Assembly (NCBI GenBank): GCA_031258795.1 | Contig: JAIRMI010000064.1 | Span: 1-16,101, forward strand | Origin: Puniceicoccales bacterium | GTDB taxonomy: Bacteria > Verrucomicrobiota > Verrucomicrobiia > Opitutales > JAIRKQ01 | Direction of reading: 5' to 3' | Length of the DNA: 16,101 bases | Shown: positions 14,975 through 16,101 of the stretch, piece after piece | Position numbering within the stretch: the first letter of the stretch is position 1 | How the letters are laid out: each line of letters begins with the position of its first letter | Translations under genes and position numbers: made by a program | The notes under the pieces: generated by a model | What the model was told of the DNA's origin: nothing | Database searches by the model: none | What the model saw: the letters and a program-made list of their open reading frames with translations, nothing else

Positions 14975-15475
14975 GTGTATTAGTTTTATTGACCAGTTAT
15001 TGCTTTTTTCTGCTCTTTTAGCAGTTCACCAAATGTTTCATTTAGGCCTTGTGGCGCAATGTTACCATCCCGTATTATCTGAGCAAGCCCCTGTACAGCA
15101 GGATTGATACCTGGGGGAAGTTGTGGAGAAAAATAACCACTCTGGTCACCCGTCCCAAAGTGACACCAAAGAGCAGCCAAAATTGTAAATGCCTTAAATT
15201 CTTCTGGATACCTTTTGGCCATACCTTCGATCGCATCCAAATGTTGGGGACCCAACTGAGAAAGGAGGTCTGCTTTGAGACGTGTTGGCAAATCAAAATC
15301 CCGATTTCCTGCGGCATTTTGGGCTATTTTGGTGGTAAGGAAAGTATTGCATCTGTTATCCGACTTCGTCAAAACATGTTCAATTCCTTCAACAAGTTTC
15401 CCAAGTGCAACGAAAGAGCTTCTGCATCCTTCTCCGAGTGCCAAATCTTTAAAATCCGGCCTTTTATCTTTTAAA
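14969..15475 (+). repeat. Direct repeat copy 2 (within tRNA-Gly 3' end and the intact gene)
   Basis: This is the partner of 13844-14345. It begins in the tRNA-Gly acceptor end (GCTCCA) and runs into the 3' third of the unknown gene. The offset between copies is about 1,125 bases. Confidence 0.8.
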
Positions 15476-16101
15476 AAACTTCTAGGAAGATGCAAACAGT
15501 TACAGAATGTTTGCTCCCATTCTAAGTTTCCCTCCACAACATTTGACTGATCACTGCGAATATTAATCCCGTTCCGTTCCATTGTTCTCTCTTCCGCTTC
15601 ATTGGCTTTTTTCACGGCATCTTGTATCAGCGATGATCCCCCTTCAGAAATTTTCTCCAGAGCGGCAAGAGCGGTCTTGACTTCATTTGTATTTCCCTGA
15701 GCCGACAATTTTTCAACCTGTATCAGAATTAGATACAACTGGGCGGCTGCGCGACGATCTTCCGTTTGGGTCATCATCTCACGTAAACGCTTTCCGACCT
15801 CAATTAATTGTGAACGCACGGCAGCAACATCTTCCGATTCCGAAGCATCTTCCGATTTTTGGGAAACGGCTCGATCATTATCATCTCCTCTTTTTGCGGA
15901 ACGTTCAATTGCCAGCGAAACCAAAGCTTTTGCCGCCTCTTCCGGCGACTGGCTTGAATCCACCTTCAAATCTGTCGGGAGACGCTCGGCGCCACTTTTC
16001 CCTAATTCTTTGGCAGCGTCATTGACTAAAGTAGCAACACGATTACTAAGATTTTCACTTGTTACTTTGAATCCAAAAGCCTGCTTAAAAGTCACTTCGC
16101 C
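14986..16101 (-). CDS. Unknown protein, helical, 5' end at or beyond the window edge
   Basis: I do not recognise the family. The frame is open to the right edge. The first in-window start is GTG at 16095 (369 residues), but Glu and Gly codons precede it, so the true start may lie outside. Residues to about 190 (counting from that GTG) are Ala/Glu/Lys-rich and probably helical or coiled, with a Ser/Asp-rich stretch (DDNDRAVSQKSEDASESED). About 190-210 contains a short Cys pair (FCNCLHL). About 211-369 is a compact domain with RPDFKDLALGEGCRSSFVAL, EEFKAFTILAALWCH and YFSPQLPPGINPAVQG. This C-terminal domain is the part duplicated at 13862-14346. No signal peptide or membrane helix is visible in the window. 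It ends 11 bases from the tRNA-Gly 3' end. A secreted or effector-type lineage-specific protein is possible but unsupported. Confidence 0.8.
   Translation of the reverse strand, partial: GEVTFKQAFGFKVTSENLSNRVATLVNDAAKELGKSGAERLPTDLKVDSSQSPEEAAKALVSLAIERSAKRGDDNDRAVSQKSEDASESEDVAAVRSQLIEVGKRLREMMTQTEDRRAAAQLYLILIQVEKLSAQGNTNEVKTALAALEKISEGGSSLIQDAVKKANEAEERTMERNGINIRSDQSNVVEGNLEWEQTFCNCLHLPRSFLKDKRPDFKDLALGEGCRSSFVALGKLVEGIEHVLTKSDNRCNTFLTTKIAQNAAGNRDFDLPTRLKADLLSQLGPQHLDAIEGMAKRYPEEFKAFTILAALWCHFGTGDQSGYFSPQLPPGINPAVQGLAQIIRDGNIAPQGLNETFGELLKEQKKAITGQ

Overview
The window looks like a Gram-negative chromosome of roughly 40-45% GC, most likely from the PVC/Verrucomicrobiota group (Opitutae-like). 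The support is kdsB (Kdo activation for LPS), a periplasmic LolA-like protein of a type common in Verrucomicrobia, a SecG-like protein and a long-form PGI with a C-terminal extension. The lineage is an inference from protein style; no rRNA is present. Decayed insertion sequences, partial gene duplication and long coiled-coil proteins without recognisable enzymatic domains would suit a host-associated or reductively evolving bacterium, but that is also inference.

Layout. (1) 1-1769: tRNA-Cys, then malQ (4-alpha-glucanotransferase) on the + strand. (2) 1847-2936: a minus-strand pair, a probable secG overlapping the start of a LolA-like outer-membrane lipoprotein-sorting protein gene. (3) 2937-4733: no intact gene. 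It holds an IS graveyard: an IS5-family remnant with recognisable ends (3328-4530), interrupted by an IS630-family element (3722-4424) that carries a second copy of its own right end. (4) 4734-7007: a 757-residue coiled-coil protein of unknown function, with a small hairpin covering its Shine-Dalgarno sequence. (5) 7162-10851: minus-strand cluster rpsO - pnp - HU/IHF-family gene - kdsB. (6) 11107-13798: plus-strand pair pgi and an M29 aminopeptidase, one base apart. (7) 13799-16101: a direct duplication around tRNA-Gly. A full-length unknown gene (14986 to the window edge) lies beside the tRNA, and a 5'-truncated, frameshifted copy of its 3' third lies about 1.1 kb upstream, with both repeats starting inside the tRNA 3' end.

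The genes with known roles are housekeeping: glycogen/maltodextrin and hexose phosphate metabolism (malQ, pgi), RNA turnover and translation (pnp, rpsO), chromosome architecture (HU/IHF), LPS synthesis (kdsB), secretion and envelope (secG, LolA-like) and peptide turnover (M29). I see no CRISPR array, phage module, toxin-antitoxin pair or defence system. The less ordinary parts are the nested IS structure, the tRNA-anchored duplication and the two unrecognised proteins.
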